This document shows positions 1 to 8,220 of a DNA stretch of 12,748 bases, piece by piece. The stretch lies in contig JALSSE010000200.1 of assembly GCA_026984415.1 (NCBI GenBank), forward strand, positions 1 through 12,748, in the 5' to 3' direction. The position numbers and the translations under genes were made by a program. The stretch is from Hydrogenothermaceae bacterium (GTDB taxonomy: Bacteria; Aquificota; Aquificae; Hydrogenothermales; Hydrogenothermaceae). A model generated the notes under the pieces. It was not told the origin of the DNA. It worked only from the letters and a program-made list of their open reading frames with translations, and made no database searches. Positions within the stretch are counted from its first letter, which is position 1. Each line of letters begins with the position of its first letter.

Positions 1-790
1 TGAAAAGCTCTAATTCTTTTCCAATTTTTCTGTGGTCTCTTTTTTTAGCCTCTTCAAGCATATGCATATATTTTTTCAGCTCTTTTTCTGTCCAGAAGGC
101 AACACCGTAAATTCTCTGGAGCATCGGATTACCTTCCTGACCTTTCCAGTAGGCTCCTGCTATAGATACAAGCTTGAAAGCTCCAACTTCTCCAGTAGAT
201 GGAATATGGGGACCTCTACATAAATCAACAAAACCATCCTGTTCATATACAGAAATTTTCTCACCTTCAGGGATAAAATGTTTAATTAAATCAACTTTAT
301 AAAACTCTTTTTTATTTTCAAAAAACTGGATTGCGTAATCCCTTTCTAACTCTTTCCTTTCTATTTCATAATTTTTTCTGATTATTTCTTTCATTTTTTC
401 TTCTATAACAGGTAAATCTTCCTCTGTAAGCCTTTTACCTTCAACTTCAACATCGTAATAAAAACCAACATCTGTAGTAGGACCAACACCTAAATGTACA
501 TTCTCATCCCCGTACAACTCTTTTAAAGCCTGTGCCATAATATGTGCAAGACTGTGCCTTAATATTTCAAGACTTTCAGGGTCTTTTTTTGTAAGTAGTT
601 TTACGTCTGTTGTTTCAAATATAGGGGTATGTATATCTATTATCTGGTCTTTTATTTTTGCCCCTACAACATCTTTTAATCTTTTTTTAATTGATGGGTC
701 TTTTTCAATAAGCTCCTGAAACAACTTTTTTAAAGTAATCCCTTCAGGTACTTCAACTTCGCCTATTCTGTCTATATTAAGTTTAATCAT
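1..790 (-). CDS. thrS: Threonine--tRNA ligase (ThrRS), N-terminal part, runs off left edge
   Basis: Charges tRNA-Thr with threonine in the cytoplasm. Translating leftward from the ATG at 788-790 gives 263 open codons with no stop, so the gene continues beyond the window; full ThrRS is usually about 640 residues. Residues 1-62 look like the TGS domain. The editing domain follows, with HSLAHIMAQAL (H79, H83) and DLCRGPH (C191, H195), the HxxxH and CxxxH pairs used to clear mischarged Ser-tRNA(Thr). Residues 213-234 (AYWKGQEGNPMLQRIYG and onward) and KKRDHRKIGKELELF at 249-263 are the typical lead-in to the class II catalytic core, which is outside the window. A Shine-Dalgarno-like GAGGG lies five bases before the ATG. 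The gene lies 72 bases downstream of the protease gene on the same strand but has its own plausible promoter. Family assignment is near certain. Confidence 0.96.
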   Translation of the reverse strand, partial: MIKLNIDRIGEVEVPEGITLKKLFQELIEKDPSIKKRLKDVVGAKIKDQIIDIHTPIFETTDVKLLTKKDPESLEILRHSLAHIMAQALKELYGDENVHLGVGPTTDVGFYYDVEVEGKRLTEEDLPVIEEKMKEIIRKNYEIERKELERDYAIQFFENKKEFYKVDLIKHFIPEGEKISVYEQDGFVDLCRGPHIPSTGEVGAFKLVSIAGAYWKGQEGNPMLQRIYGVAFWTEKELKKYMHMLEEAKKRDHRKIGKELELF

Positions 791-824
791 TTTTACCCTC
801 TAATTTTAAAAATTTTAAGATAAT

Positions 825-849
825 ATTATACCAACTTACTGTTTTTCAA
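825..849 (-). promoter_or_regulatory. Candidate thrS promoter with extended -10
   Basis: On the minus strand the gap between the protease gene and thrS holds a consensus TATAAT (825-830) preceded by TGG (831-833), the TGn of an extended -10 element. A TTGAAA lies at 844-849, but the 13-base spacing is too short for a normal -35, so activity would rest on the extended -10. Transcription would begin about 25-30 bases before the thrS ATG. The DNA is AT-rich, so chance matches are possible. Confidence 0.45.
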
Positions 850-862
850 AATGATGTAAAAT

Positions 863-961
863 TCATCTTTTTCTCAATCTCCTCATACTTATTCTAATCC
901 ACAAGAGTAAAAGAGCTATTAAATAAACAGGTAAGCTATTTACCGTTGAAAAAGAACATCC
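863..961 (-). other. Predicted C-terminal sorting/anchor signal of the protease (Gly-Cys, transmembrane helix, Arg-rich end)
   Basis: The last 32 residues read G1917-C1918, a short polar linker, L1926-P1927, a 14-residue hydrophobic stretch, then RRLRKR. This tripartite form (small residue plus Cys, one helix, basic end) matches the general plan of the Cys-containing CTERM signals of the MYXO-CTERM, JDVT-CTERM and Synerg-CTERM kind, thought to be processed by CPBP-type intramembrane proteases. The Cys plus LP/LLLL pattern recalls JDVT-CTERM most, but this is resemblance from memory, not a model hit. A plain C-terminal membrane anchor is the simpler alternative. Confidence 0.5.
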
Positions 962-3900
962 AAAAGAAGCATCAGGAAGTACTCCAGTTCCAGTTACTGT
1001 AATGTAATATTTTGAATTATAAGGGTCATTGGATTTTATTTTTATGTAATCAGTTTTTCTATTTTCATCTTTTGCTTCATAAACAACTGTAAATGTACAG
1101 TAATCATTCTGAGATAGAGTAATTGGGAATGAATTTCCACAAGGATTTTCTCCTCCATCAAAATTTATATACACATAATCAGAATTTTCTGAAATATCAT
1201 TAATTACTAAATCACGATTACCTGTATTTTGAATTTTTACCTCTTGAATTCCAGAAAGAGTTTTTAGGAATATTTCTTCAAAATCAATAAATCTCGGTTC
1301 AATGTGTAAATAGGGCTTATTATCTGGAGTTCTACCTGTAAGAACAACTTTTTCATCAATCTTATAAGGATTTTTTCCTTTAATTCTAAAACTTGTTTCT
1401 TTGTATCCTTCAGATGAAGGTTTAAAGTAAGCATAAATTGTACAGTAATCATTTGCTTTTATATTTACAGGGAAAGTTCTACATGGTTTTGAACCGCCAT
1501 TGTAGTCTAAATAGAAGTTATCTGAATTTTTAAACTTTATTTTATCTATGGTTATATCCGATTCGTTATGGTTTTCTAATTTAATCTCAACAGGGTTTGA
1601 TTCCTGTCCTACTTCTGTAAATTCAAAATCGTAAACTTTTGGATTAACGTATAAATACCTTTTTCCTTTTATTTCTTGAGAATCTGCATAAATGTTTAAA
1701 GCTGGTTTTTCACCATCAATATCATTTGATATGAACTTTATTCTGGCAGTAACTTTCCTTTCACATAAGTTACCATCGCAATTCTTTACAGAAGATACTT
1801 TTTCAACAGGTCTAAATACTAAATGTACTGTACAGTAATCATCAGGTTTTATAGTAGGAGTTAAGGTTCTACATGGTTTATCATCTCCGTAATTTGGGTC
1901 TATTAAAAAGTTTTCGTCGTCAGAAAGTTCTATTTCTCTAATAACTAAGTTGTCGCTTCCAATATTTTCAATTTTAATTTTTTTGTATTCAGATGAATAT
2001 CCAACAGGAACAACTTCAGATGAGAAATCAATGAAATAAGGATATATAGATATCTTTCCATATGTGGCTAATCCTTTTCCTCTTAATCTAATTTTTACTT
2101 TTTTGTTTTCCCTGTCATTAGAACGGATTTCTATGGTGGTTTTTCTGCTTCCTTTTTTCAATGGATTAAATGTGACTTCAAAAGTACAGTACTCACCAGG
2201 ATTTATAGAAGGTTGTGATGTGATACATGGATTATCTCCACCATTGAAATTAAGTCTAAAATCTTCTCTTTCATTCTTTATTGAACTGATGTTCAAGATA
2301 CCTTTTCCACTGTTTTCAATCTTAACAATAATAGACTGGCTATTATCTCCTATTTTAACTTCTCCAAAATCATAACTTTCAGGTGTGACATTTATATGAG
2401 GTGGGAATTGTTCCCATCCTGTTCCATATAGAACGATTTTTAATCTTTCATCGTTAGACTTAATTGTTAGTTTTGATTTAAATCTTTTCTCTTTGTACGG
2501 TTTAAATTTAATTCCAACTGTACAGTAGCTGTCTGGTGGAATTACAGGTGTTAGAGAATTACACGGATTATCTCCATAGTTTGTAACTATTTCAAATCCT
2601 TTTGAATCAGAAACTTCCATTCTAAATATTTTTAAATCTGCTTCTCCTAAATTAGTTATTTTTATCTTTTCTGTAAGACTATCTCCAACTAATGTGTCGT
2701 CAAAATCAATTTCATTTTTATCAACAGTAATAAACGGCTGTTTACCTTCTGTTCCTCTACCTACAAACTTAACTTTTACTTTTCTTTCTTCTGATTTTAT
2801 TTCTAAATTAGATTTGTATTTTTTATCTTTTTCTGGTTTGAATTTAATTCCAACTGTACAGTAACTGTCTGGTGGAATTACTGGGGTTAATGAATTACAC
2901 GGGTTGCTTCCGTAGTTTGTAAGTATCTCAAAATTTTCATTTAAACCTTTCATTTTAATAATATTTAAATCTGCCTGTCCATTGTTGTATATTTTCAATT
3001 CTTTAGTTTTACTGCTTCCAACTTCTATACTTCCAAAATCTATTTCTTCATTTTCAACAAACAGATATCCTTCAGGAACTTCCGTACCAATTCCATAAAG
3101 GTAAATTCTGTAACTTTTTTCGTAAGGATTGTTTGATTTTATTTCTAATTTGGCTTTGTATTTTTTATCTTTTTCTGGTTTGAATTTAATTCCAATTGTA
3201 CAGTAGCTATCTGGTGGAATTACAGGTGTTAATGAATTACACGGGTTGTCTCCATAATTTTCCATTAAAGTGAAATAACTATCTTTAAGCTTAAATGAAT
3301 AAATTTCTAAATTACCTTCACCTGTGTTTTCAATTTTAATTTCTTTTATTTTTTCATTACCAACCTGTAGAGCTCCAAAATCTACTTCTGTTGAAGATAT
3401 TCTCATTTTTGGTTGCGGGGATATAACCCCTTCACCTTTTATTTTTATCCTTTCTTTTTCATTTTCTGGGTCATTTGAATAAATTACAAGAGATGTTTTG
3501 AATCTTTTATCCCTTGAAGGAGTGAAAGATACTGTAATTGTACATTCAGATTTTTCAGGTAATATAAAGATTGAAGAACCACAAGGTTTAGAACCTCCAT
3601 TGTAGTTTATAGAAAAGTTATCTGTGTCTTCTAATTCCATCCCTGTTATTACTAAATTTGAATTTTTAACAGGATTTGAGATTATTATTTCATATGTTTT
3701 TGTATGACCTACGGCTACTTTTTCAAAATCAATATCATCAGTATTAATATTTATAGTCGGTGGAACCCCTCTTAACCCATTTCCGTAAAGTTTTATTGAT
3801 AATTTCTCATCATTAGATTTTATTCTTATCTTGTCCTTATAGTCGTCTTCTTCATTTGGAGCAAAACGGATTCCAATAGTACAGCTTGTTTTTGGCTGTA

Positions 3901-6709
3901 ATGTAAATTTAGAAGAACCACAAGGTTTAGAACCACCCTGATAGTTTATTAAATAGCTGTTTCCTTTAATTTCTAAAGAGTAAATTTCTAAAGGAACCAT
4001 TCCCTTATTTTCAATAGAGAAAATTTTTTCATCTGATATTTTTCCAACCTGAACATTTCCAAAATCTATTTGGGACGGATTAACGTAAATATATGGAGAT
4101 TTTCTTACAGCTTTTCCTTTTAACCTGATATAAAGGTTAGATTTTTCGTAGTCATTACTAACAATTTTTATTGATGTTGATTTTTTTCCTAAAGATTTTG
4201 GATTGAATTTAACCCTAATTTGACAGCTTTCATCTTTACTTAACTCAAATGGTGGATTTCCACATGTTCCGTTATCTATGGAAAAATCTACTGAGTTTTG
4301 TAATTCTATCTGTTTTACTTTTAATTTTCCATCAATCTGACTTTCATTTTTTATAGTTATCGTTTTGAAATCTGAACTGTCATCTACCTGTGTTTCTTCA
4401 AATTCTAATCTATCTGGATTTACCCCAATATCTATGTTCAAAGCCTCCACAGAGATAAACGCAGAATCGTAACTTTTGTGGAATGTATCATTTGATATAA
4501 TGAGAAGCTCACCTGTTAACCTGTTGTAATTGATAGGTGAATAAGTTAAAGAAAAAGTACAGTAATCATTTGGATGGATTGTAATTACCTTGCCTTTACA
4601 TGGTTTACTTCCAGCATTGAAATCAATAATAAGATTTTTATCTAATTTATTAGGAGAAATTTCTATATTAGTTATATTTAAGTCAGCTTTTCCTTTATTG
4701 TGTATTTCCACTATTTGAGGAGGAGAACTTTCTCCTAATGAAGATTTAAAGTAAAACTCATTTTTATTTAGTTGTAAATCAGGTAAGTTTTCAGTAGTTG
4801 CAAAAATTTGAATATTTTTTTCAATAGATTGATTTCCAGCGTTTGCACGGATAGAAAACAGGTTAAATATTTCGCCTTCAACAGAAGGGATAAATTTAAC
4901 CGTTACTGTACAACTTTCACCACTTTTCAGATTAAAAGGTAAATTAGGACATTTACTAAAGTCAAACTCAAAATCTGAGTTGTTCAAATTTATAAAATCT
5001 GTTATTTCCAAAGATGCTGTACCTGTATTTATTACTTTTATTTCTTTTGGTTCAGACTCCTCTCCGACACTAACATTTTTAAAAATTAGCTTCTGTGGTT
5101 TTGTAGAAAGGGAAGGATTAACATATGTGTAGCCGTATATATCTAATTTATTGTTATTTTCTGCATTAGAATGGACAATCAGTTTAGAATTAACTTTTTC
5201 AAAACCTGAAGATGGTTTAAAAGCCACAGTTATATGGCACTCATCATAAAAATCTAAGGTTCTTCCTGTACAGTTTTCACTTTTAATGTAAAAATCTTCT
5301 TGGTTAGTTAATTCCAATGAATTTATGACTAATGGAATACTACCTGTACTTATTATAGAAACTGTTCTTGTATCTTCTTTACCTAAATTTAGATAGTCAA
5401 ATTCTATATAAGATTTGGAAAAGTTATAAGTTGCAGATGAATATCCATTAACCATTTTTTCAAGATTCAATCTCTTTCCGCTAATTGATAAATCAAATAA
5501 ATCTGGTATGATATCACCTGATGAAATAACCCCTTTCTTTAGTTGCCTGTAATCCCAGTCTGGATGGATAGATTTCAGTAATGCAACTGCCCCTGTAACA
5601 AAAGGAGTTGCCATAGATGTTCCACTAAATCTATCGTAATACCCATAATCATATGTGAGATAAGGTACTGTACTTAGAATATCAACACCAGGTGCAAATA
5701 TATCTACTGTATTTTTTCCATAATTGCTAAAGTATGCTTTAGAATCATTTAAATCTGATGCACCTACACATATAACAGTATCAGAGTTATAAGAACACGG
5801 ATAAAAAGCATAGTCATCATTGTTTGAATCACTATTACCAGCTGCTGCAACCACTAAAATATTATACTGGGCTATGATATCAAGTACTTTTTTTGCAAGT
5901 TTAGAACTTCCGGGACCTCCCCAGCTTGCATTTATTGCAACAATATCTAAACCTTTTAAGTATTTTAATTTTTGAATATATCCAAAACATTTTGCTATAT
6001 TTATATCGTATAAGTAACCATCTTCACTACCGGCTCCACATGGTACTATTTTTACATTCCAATTAACCCCAGAAACACCAATACCATTATTCCCAACTGC
6101 TCCCATAATTCCAGCTACATGGGTTCCATGGTCTCCTTTAGGTACTGCACTACCCTTTCCATTTACAGCGCTCCATCCATAACAATCATCTACATAACCG
6201 TTGTTATCATCGTCTTTATTATTTCCACAGATTTCATCTGGATTTTTCCATATATTTGCCTTTAAATCTTGATGGTTAAAATAAACACCATCATCAATTA
6301 GAGCCACATAAACATCAGAAGAACCTGTTGTGTAATCCCATGCTTCTGGAGCATGAATTTTGTTTAATCCAAACTGTTCTGAAAAAAGTAAATCATCAGG
6401 AACTGCACTTAAACGGTATCCATAGTTAAATTCTGCATATTTTATGTAATCTTTCTTTTGGACTTCTTCTAAAAATTCTTCAACTTTTTTACCATCTGGA
6501 ACTTTAACAGAATAGAAATTCAAGATTATTTTTTTAGAATCAGGAAAATCTGATAATAGTTTTTGTTCATCAGATTCAGATTTTAACTGAACAACTATTT
6601 CTGATTGTGAATAAATAATTTCTTTTTCAGGGTTAGAATTTTCCTGTGAGATAGAAATGTTAATAGTAAAGAACATAAAAAGCAGAATAAACCCTACAAA
6701 TCTTCTCAT
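863..6709 (-). CDS. Giant secreted subtilisin-family (S8) serine protease with ~13 ASH/choice-of-anchor-D repeats and C-terminal anchor
   Basis: 1948 residues, predicted exported endopeptidase. Residues 1-21 form a signal peptide (MRR, then a hydrophobic stretch, cleavage near SIS-QE). Residues about 30-100 resemble a subtilase propeptide, ending with YAEFNY. The S8 domain spans about 112-420 with D139 (ALIDDGV), H194 (GDHGTHVAG), oxyanion N292 (AAAGN) and S365 (SGTSMATP), so it should be active. A loop with C161 and C176 flanking DDDNNGYVDD is likely metal-binding. About 13 tandem beta-sandwich repeats of 100-130 residues follow (427-1910), of the ASPM/SPD-2/Hydin or choice-of-anchor-D type, each with one Cys pair. 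The tail has G1917-C1918, a membrane segment at about 1926-1940 and RRLRKR. GGAGG lies six bases before the ATG. No specific substrate can be inferred; its neighbours thrS and metK are unrelated housekeeping genes. Protease class is certain; surface anchoring is inference. Confidence 0.93.
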   Translation of the reverse strand: MRRFVGFILLFMFFTINISISQENSNPEKEIIYSQSEIVVQLKSESDEQKLLSDFPDSKKIILNFYSVKVPDGKKVEEFLEEVQKKDYIKYAEFNYGYRLSAVPDDLLFSEQFGLNKIHAPEAWDYTTGSSDVYVALIDDGVYFNHQDLKANIWKNPDEICGNNKDDDNNGYVDDCYGWSAVNGKGSAVPKGDHGTHVAGIMGAVGNNGIGVSGVNWNVKIVPCGAGSEDGYLYDINIAKCFGYIQKLKYLKGLDIVAINASWGGPGSSKLAKKVLDIIAQYNILVVAAAGNSDSNNDDYAFYPCSYNSDTVICVGASDLNDSKAYFSNYGKNTVDIFAPGVDILSTVPYLTYDYGYYDRFSGTSMATPFVTGAVALLKSIHPDWDYRQLKKGVISSGDIIPDLFDLSISGKRLNLEKMVNGYSSATYNFSKSYIEFDYLNLGKEDTRTVSIISTGSIPLVINSLELTNQEDFYIKSENCTGRTLDFYDECHITVAFKPSSGFEKVNSKLIVHSNAENNNKLDIYGYTYVNPSLSTKPQKLIFKNVSVGEESEPKEIKVINTGTASLEITDFINLNNSDFEFDFSKCPNLPFNLKSGESCTVTVKFIPSVEGEIFNLFSIRANAGNQSIEKNIQIFATTENLPDLQLNKNEFYFKSSLGESSPPQIVEIHNKGKADLNITNIEISPNKLDKNLIIDFNAGSKPCKGKVITIHPNDYCTFSLTYSPINYNRLTGELLIISNDTFHKSYDSAFISVEALNIDIGVNPDRLEFEETQVDDSSDFKTITIKNESQIDGKLKVKQIELQNSVDFSIDNGTCGNPPFELSKDESCQIRVKFNPKSLGKKSTSIKIVSNDYEKSNLYIRLKGKAVRKSPYIYVNPSQIDFGNVQVGKISDEKIFSIENKGMVPLEIYSLEIKGNSYLINYQGGSKPCGSSKFTLQPKTSCTIGIRFAPNEEDDYKDKIRIKSNDEKLSIKLYGNGLRGVPPTININTDDIDFEKVAVGHTKTYEIIISNPVKNSNLVITGMELEDTDNFSINYNGGSKPCGSSIFILPEKSECTITVSFTPSRDKRFKTSLVIYSNDPENEKERIKIKGEGVISPQPKMRISSTEVDFGALQVGNEKIKEIKIENTGEGNLEIYSFKLKDSYFTLMENYGDNPCNSLTPVIPPDSYCTIGIKFKPEKDKKYKAKLEIKSNNPYEKSYRIYLYGIGTEVPEGYLFVENEEIDFGSIEVGSSKTKELKIYNNGQADLNIIKMKGLNENFEILTNYGSNPCNSLTPVIPPDSYCTVGIKFKPEKDKKYKSNLEIKSEERKVKVKFVGRGTEGKQPFITVDKNEIDFDDTLVGDSLTEKIKITNLGEADLKIFRMEVSDSKGFEIVTNYGDNPCNSLTPVIPPDSYCTVGIKFKPYKEKRFKSKLTIKSNDERLKIVLYGTGWEQFPPHINVTPESYDFGEVKIGDNSQSIIVKIENSGKGILNISSIKNEREDFRLNFNGGDNPCITSQPSINPGEYCTFEVTFNPLKKGSRKTTIEIRSNDRENKKVKIRLRGKGLATYGKISIYPYFIDFSSEVVPVGYSSEYKKIKIENIGSDNLVIREIELSDDENFLIDPNYGDDKPCRTLTPTIKPDDYCTVHLVFRPVEKVSSVKNCDGNLCERKVTARIKFISNDIDGEKPALNIYADSQEIKGKRYLYVNPKVYDFEFTEVGQESNPVEIKLENHNESDITIDKIKFKNSDNFYLDYNGGSKPCRTFPVNIKANDYCTIYAYFKPSSEGYKETSFRIKGKNPYKIDEKVVLTGRTPDNKPYLHIEPRFIDFEEIFLKTLSGIQEVKIQNTGNRDLVINDISENSDYVYINFDGGENPCGNSFPITLSQNDYCTFTVVYEAKDENRKTDYIKIKSNDPYNSKYYITVTGTGVLPDASFGCSFSTVNSLPVYLIALLLLWIRISMRRLRKR
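980..5431 (-). repeat. About 13 tandem ~340-bp units encoding ASH-like beta-sandwich domains
   Basis: Approximate residue ranges are 427-528, 529-642, 643-757, 758-870, 871-983, 984-1099, 1100-1213, 1214-1325, 1326-1437, 1438-1550, 1551-1683, 1684-1798 and 1799-1910. The common pattern is a hydrophobic strand, (I/Y)DFGxVxVG, KxIxIxNxG, a short hydrophobic strand (LxI), F.I..NYG(G/D)xxPC, a 12-residue loop, CTxxxxFxP, then (I/L)xI.SNDP and an LxGxG end. Cys pairs are 480/491, 587/600, 704/717, 816/829, 930/943, 1043/1056, 1157/1170, 1271/1284, 1383/1396, 1495/1508, 1613/1626, 1743/1756 and 1857/1871. The first unit is the most divergent. Such domains act as spacers or binding modules in extracellular proteins; no specific ligand is suggested here. 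Confidence 0.85.
2399..3412 (-). repeat. Three recently duplicated repeat units (units 7-9) inside the protease gene
   Basis: Units 7, 8 and 9 share the same residues from NPC through PPDSYC and on into GIKFKP (starting near residues 1156, 1270 and 1382), and the DNA across this segment is nearly the same in all three. Periods between matching points are 342 and 336 bases. The other ten units are much more divergent, so these three look like late products of unequal crossover or slippage. Confidence 0.8.
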
Positions 6710-6756
6710 CTGTAGCCTCCACGTTTTTATATTTTTATATTATTTGTAATAAATAT

Positions 6757-6784
6757 ATAATAAGTTTTTATCTTTATTTTTCAA
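6757..6784 (-). promoter_or_regulatory. Candidate promoter of the protease gene
   Basis: Minus-strand TTGAAA (6779-6784) and TATTAT (6757-6762) are separated by 16 bases, with transcription starting roughly 40 bases before the ATG. It lies downstream of the metK terminator, which fits an independent transcript. The whole gap is extremely AT-rich, so the match is only suggestive. Confidence 0.35.
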
Positions 6785-6887
6785 ATACTTAGATATATGT
6801 TATTAGAATATAAATGAAAAATGAAAAATATTGTAAATATGAGAAATACAATTTATGAATATTTTGATTTTAATTTAAGAAATATTT

Positions 6888-6908
6888 AAAAGGCGGATTC
6901 TATCCGCC
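6888..6908 (-). terminator. Intrinsic terminator of metK
   Basis: Read on the minus strand, GGCGGAT - AGA - ATCCGCC forms a 7-bp GC-rich stem with a three-base loop, followed directly by TTTT. It begins six bases after the metK stop codon and is a G+C island in a very AT-rich gap. It should separate metK transcription from the protease gene. Confidence 0.88.
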
Positions 6909-6914
6909 GTTTAT

Positions 6915-8117
6915 TTAGTATAATCTGAAATGTCTATTTAAAAATTTCTTCCATGTTTGTGGTAATTTATCAATTTCTTCCTGAGCTATTTTTCTAACTT
7001 TGTCTTCTATTTTTGATATATCAACTTTTGCCCTTAACTTAACATCACAGACTTGAGGTTCTGTTATAGGCTTTCCTATCTGACTTACCAAATAACAATA
7101 AGCTTCATCAATTTCTTCAATTTCAGCAACTATTCTCTCTGCCATATCTGTTGCTGCAGTATTATATATTTTTCCAATATGACTGACGGGATTCTTGCCT
7201 GCTGCTGCCTCTAAACTCATTGGTCTGTAAGGGGTGATTAATCCATTCGTTCTGTTTCCCCTTCCTACCTGTCCATCATCACCTGCTTCAGCAGAAGTTC
7301 CTGTAACTGTAATATAAACAGATTCATTATCTGGGTCATCAGCAGTGTTTATAAATATATCTACTGTTCTGTCTGTTAATTTCTGTGCAAGGGAGTAAGC
7401 ATAATTTGTAACAACTTCTTTTTTCTTTAAATAATCGTCAACATCATTTACAAATTTATCAACAAATGCCATTGCTACAGTTATTCTTATTTTATCTTCA
7501 TTCCTTACACCCATTATTTTTATATCTTCACCAACGTAAGGATGTTCTTTTTTAAACTCTTTACTGTTTAAAGCCCTTTCCAATTCATAAACAATTGTTT
7601 CTATATCTGAAAATGGAGCAAATCCAACACCAAAAGAAGTATCATTGGCAAGGGGAATTTCACCTTTTAGCTGAAATCTTTCAAAAAGTTCTACTAAGTC
7701 TTTACTTCCCGGTTTTAATTTTGGATGGATTATTATGTGATTTGTAATATCAATGTTAGGGATATTATCCTTCAACCATTTATGAGTGGTTTCAACTGCA
7801 AGTTCCTTTACAGGAAGCTTTTTACCATCTTTTTCATCTATAGCTCTACCAGTTAAATAGATTTCTATAGGGTCAATCATTCTGCCCCCTTTAAATTGAG
7901 GGTCTGCCACTCCACCAATTAAAAGTGCTTTATCTACATTGTGGTGCATAATAGCTCCAAACTCTTCTATATATAAATTTGATAAAGCAATAGATAGTTC
8001 TTCTGCAAGAGCATCACATATAGTATCTGGGTGACCAATTCCTTTCCTTTCTACTATTTCAACTGGTTGTTCTGATACTTTAGGAAATTTAAGGGTTCCC
8101 ACAGCTATATTTGCCAT
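6915..8117 (-). CDS. metK: S-adenosylmethionine synthetase (methionine adenosyltransferase), archaeal type
   Basis: Makes S-adenosylmethionine from methionine and ATP, releasing phosphate and diphosphate; cytoplasmic. The 400-residue protein belongs to the archaeal-type family (AdoMet synthetase 2), which is only distantly related in sequence to the usual bacterial MetK, and the length is typical. Diagnostic blocks are ERKGIGHPDTICDALAE (23-39), MHHNVDKALLIGG (57-69), and a long conserved stretch from TGTSAEAGDDGQVGRGNRT (272-290) through PMSLEAAAGKNPVSHIGK (299-316). GGAGGT lies five bases before the ATG, and an intrinsic terminator follows the stop. It diverges from rpsT across a 160-base gap. 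I see no SAM riboswitch in that gap. The symbol metK is used for function; the same family is called mat in archaea. Confident assignment. Confidence 0.96.
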   Translation of the reverse strand: MANIAVGTLKFPKVSEQPVEIVERKGIGHPDTICDALAEELSIALSNLYIEEFGAIMHHNVDKALLIGGVADPQFKGGRMIDPIEIYLTGRAIDEKDGKKLPVKELAVETTHKWLKDNIPNIDITNHIIIHPKLKPGSKDLVELFERFQLKGEIPLANDTSFGVGFAPFSDIETIVYELERALNSKEFKKEHPYVGEDIKIMGVRNEDKIRITVAMAFVDKFVNDVDDYLKKKEVVTNYAYSLAQKLTDRTVDIFINTADDPDNESVYITVTGTSAEAGDDGQVGRGNRTNGLITPYRPMSLEAAAGKNPVSHIGKIYNTAATDMAERIVAEIEEIDEAYCYLVSQIGKPITEPQVCDVKLRAKVDISKIEDKVRKIAQEEIDKLPQTWKKFLNRHFRLY

Positions 8118-8220
8118 TGAATACCTCCAAAGATTTGTATAAATTTGAAAAGATAAAAAAATAGCTTAATATATTTTGAATTTATTTACAAGTATCACCT
8201 AATGTAATATAATAAATATC

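Noticed and set aside
32..223. Open frame of 63 codons on the plus strand near the left edge
   Set aside because: It is antisense to the editing domain of thrS, which is well supported by conserved motifs.
851..870. Terminator hairpin after the protease gene (GATG/CATC around the stop codon)
   Set aside because: The stem is only four base pairs and overlaps the stop codon; too weak to call.
2064..2375. Open frame of 103 codons on the plus strand inside the protease gene
   Set aside because: It is antisense to conserved repeat units, has no ribosome binding site and its protein resembles nothing I know; it is a by-product of biased codon use.
980..5431. Regularly spaced repeats that might suggest a CRISPR array
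   Set aside because: The period is about 340 bases, units are diverged and translate in one frame to a protein domain; there are no short identical repeats with unique spacers.
8161..8191. metK promoter (minus-strand TTGTAA at 8186-8191 with TAAGCT or TATTAA)
   Set aside because: Spacing is right only for a poor -10 and wrong for the better one; not supportable in DNA this AT-rich.
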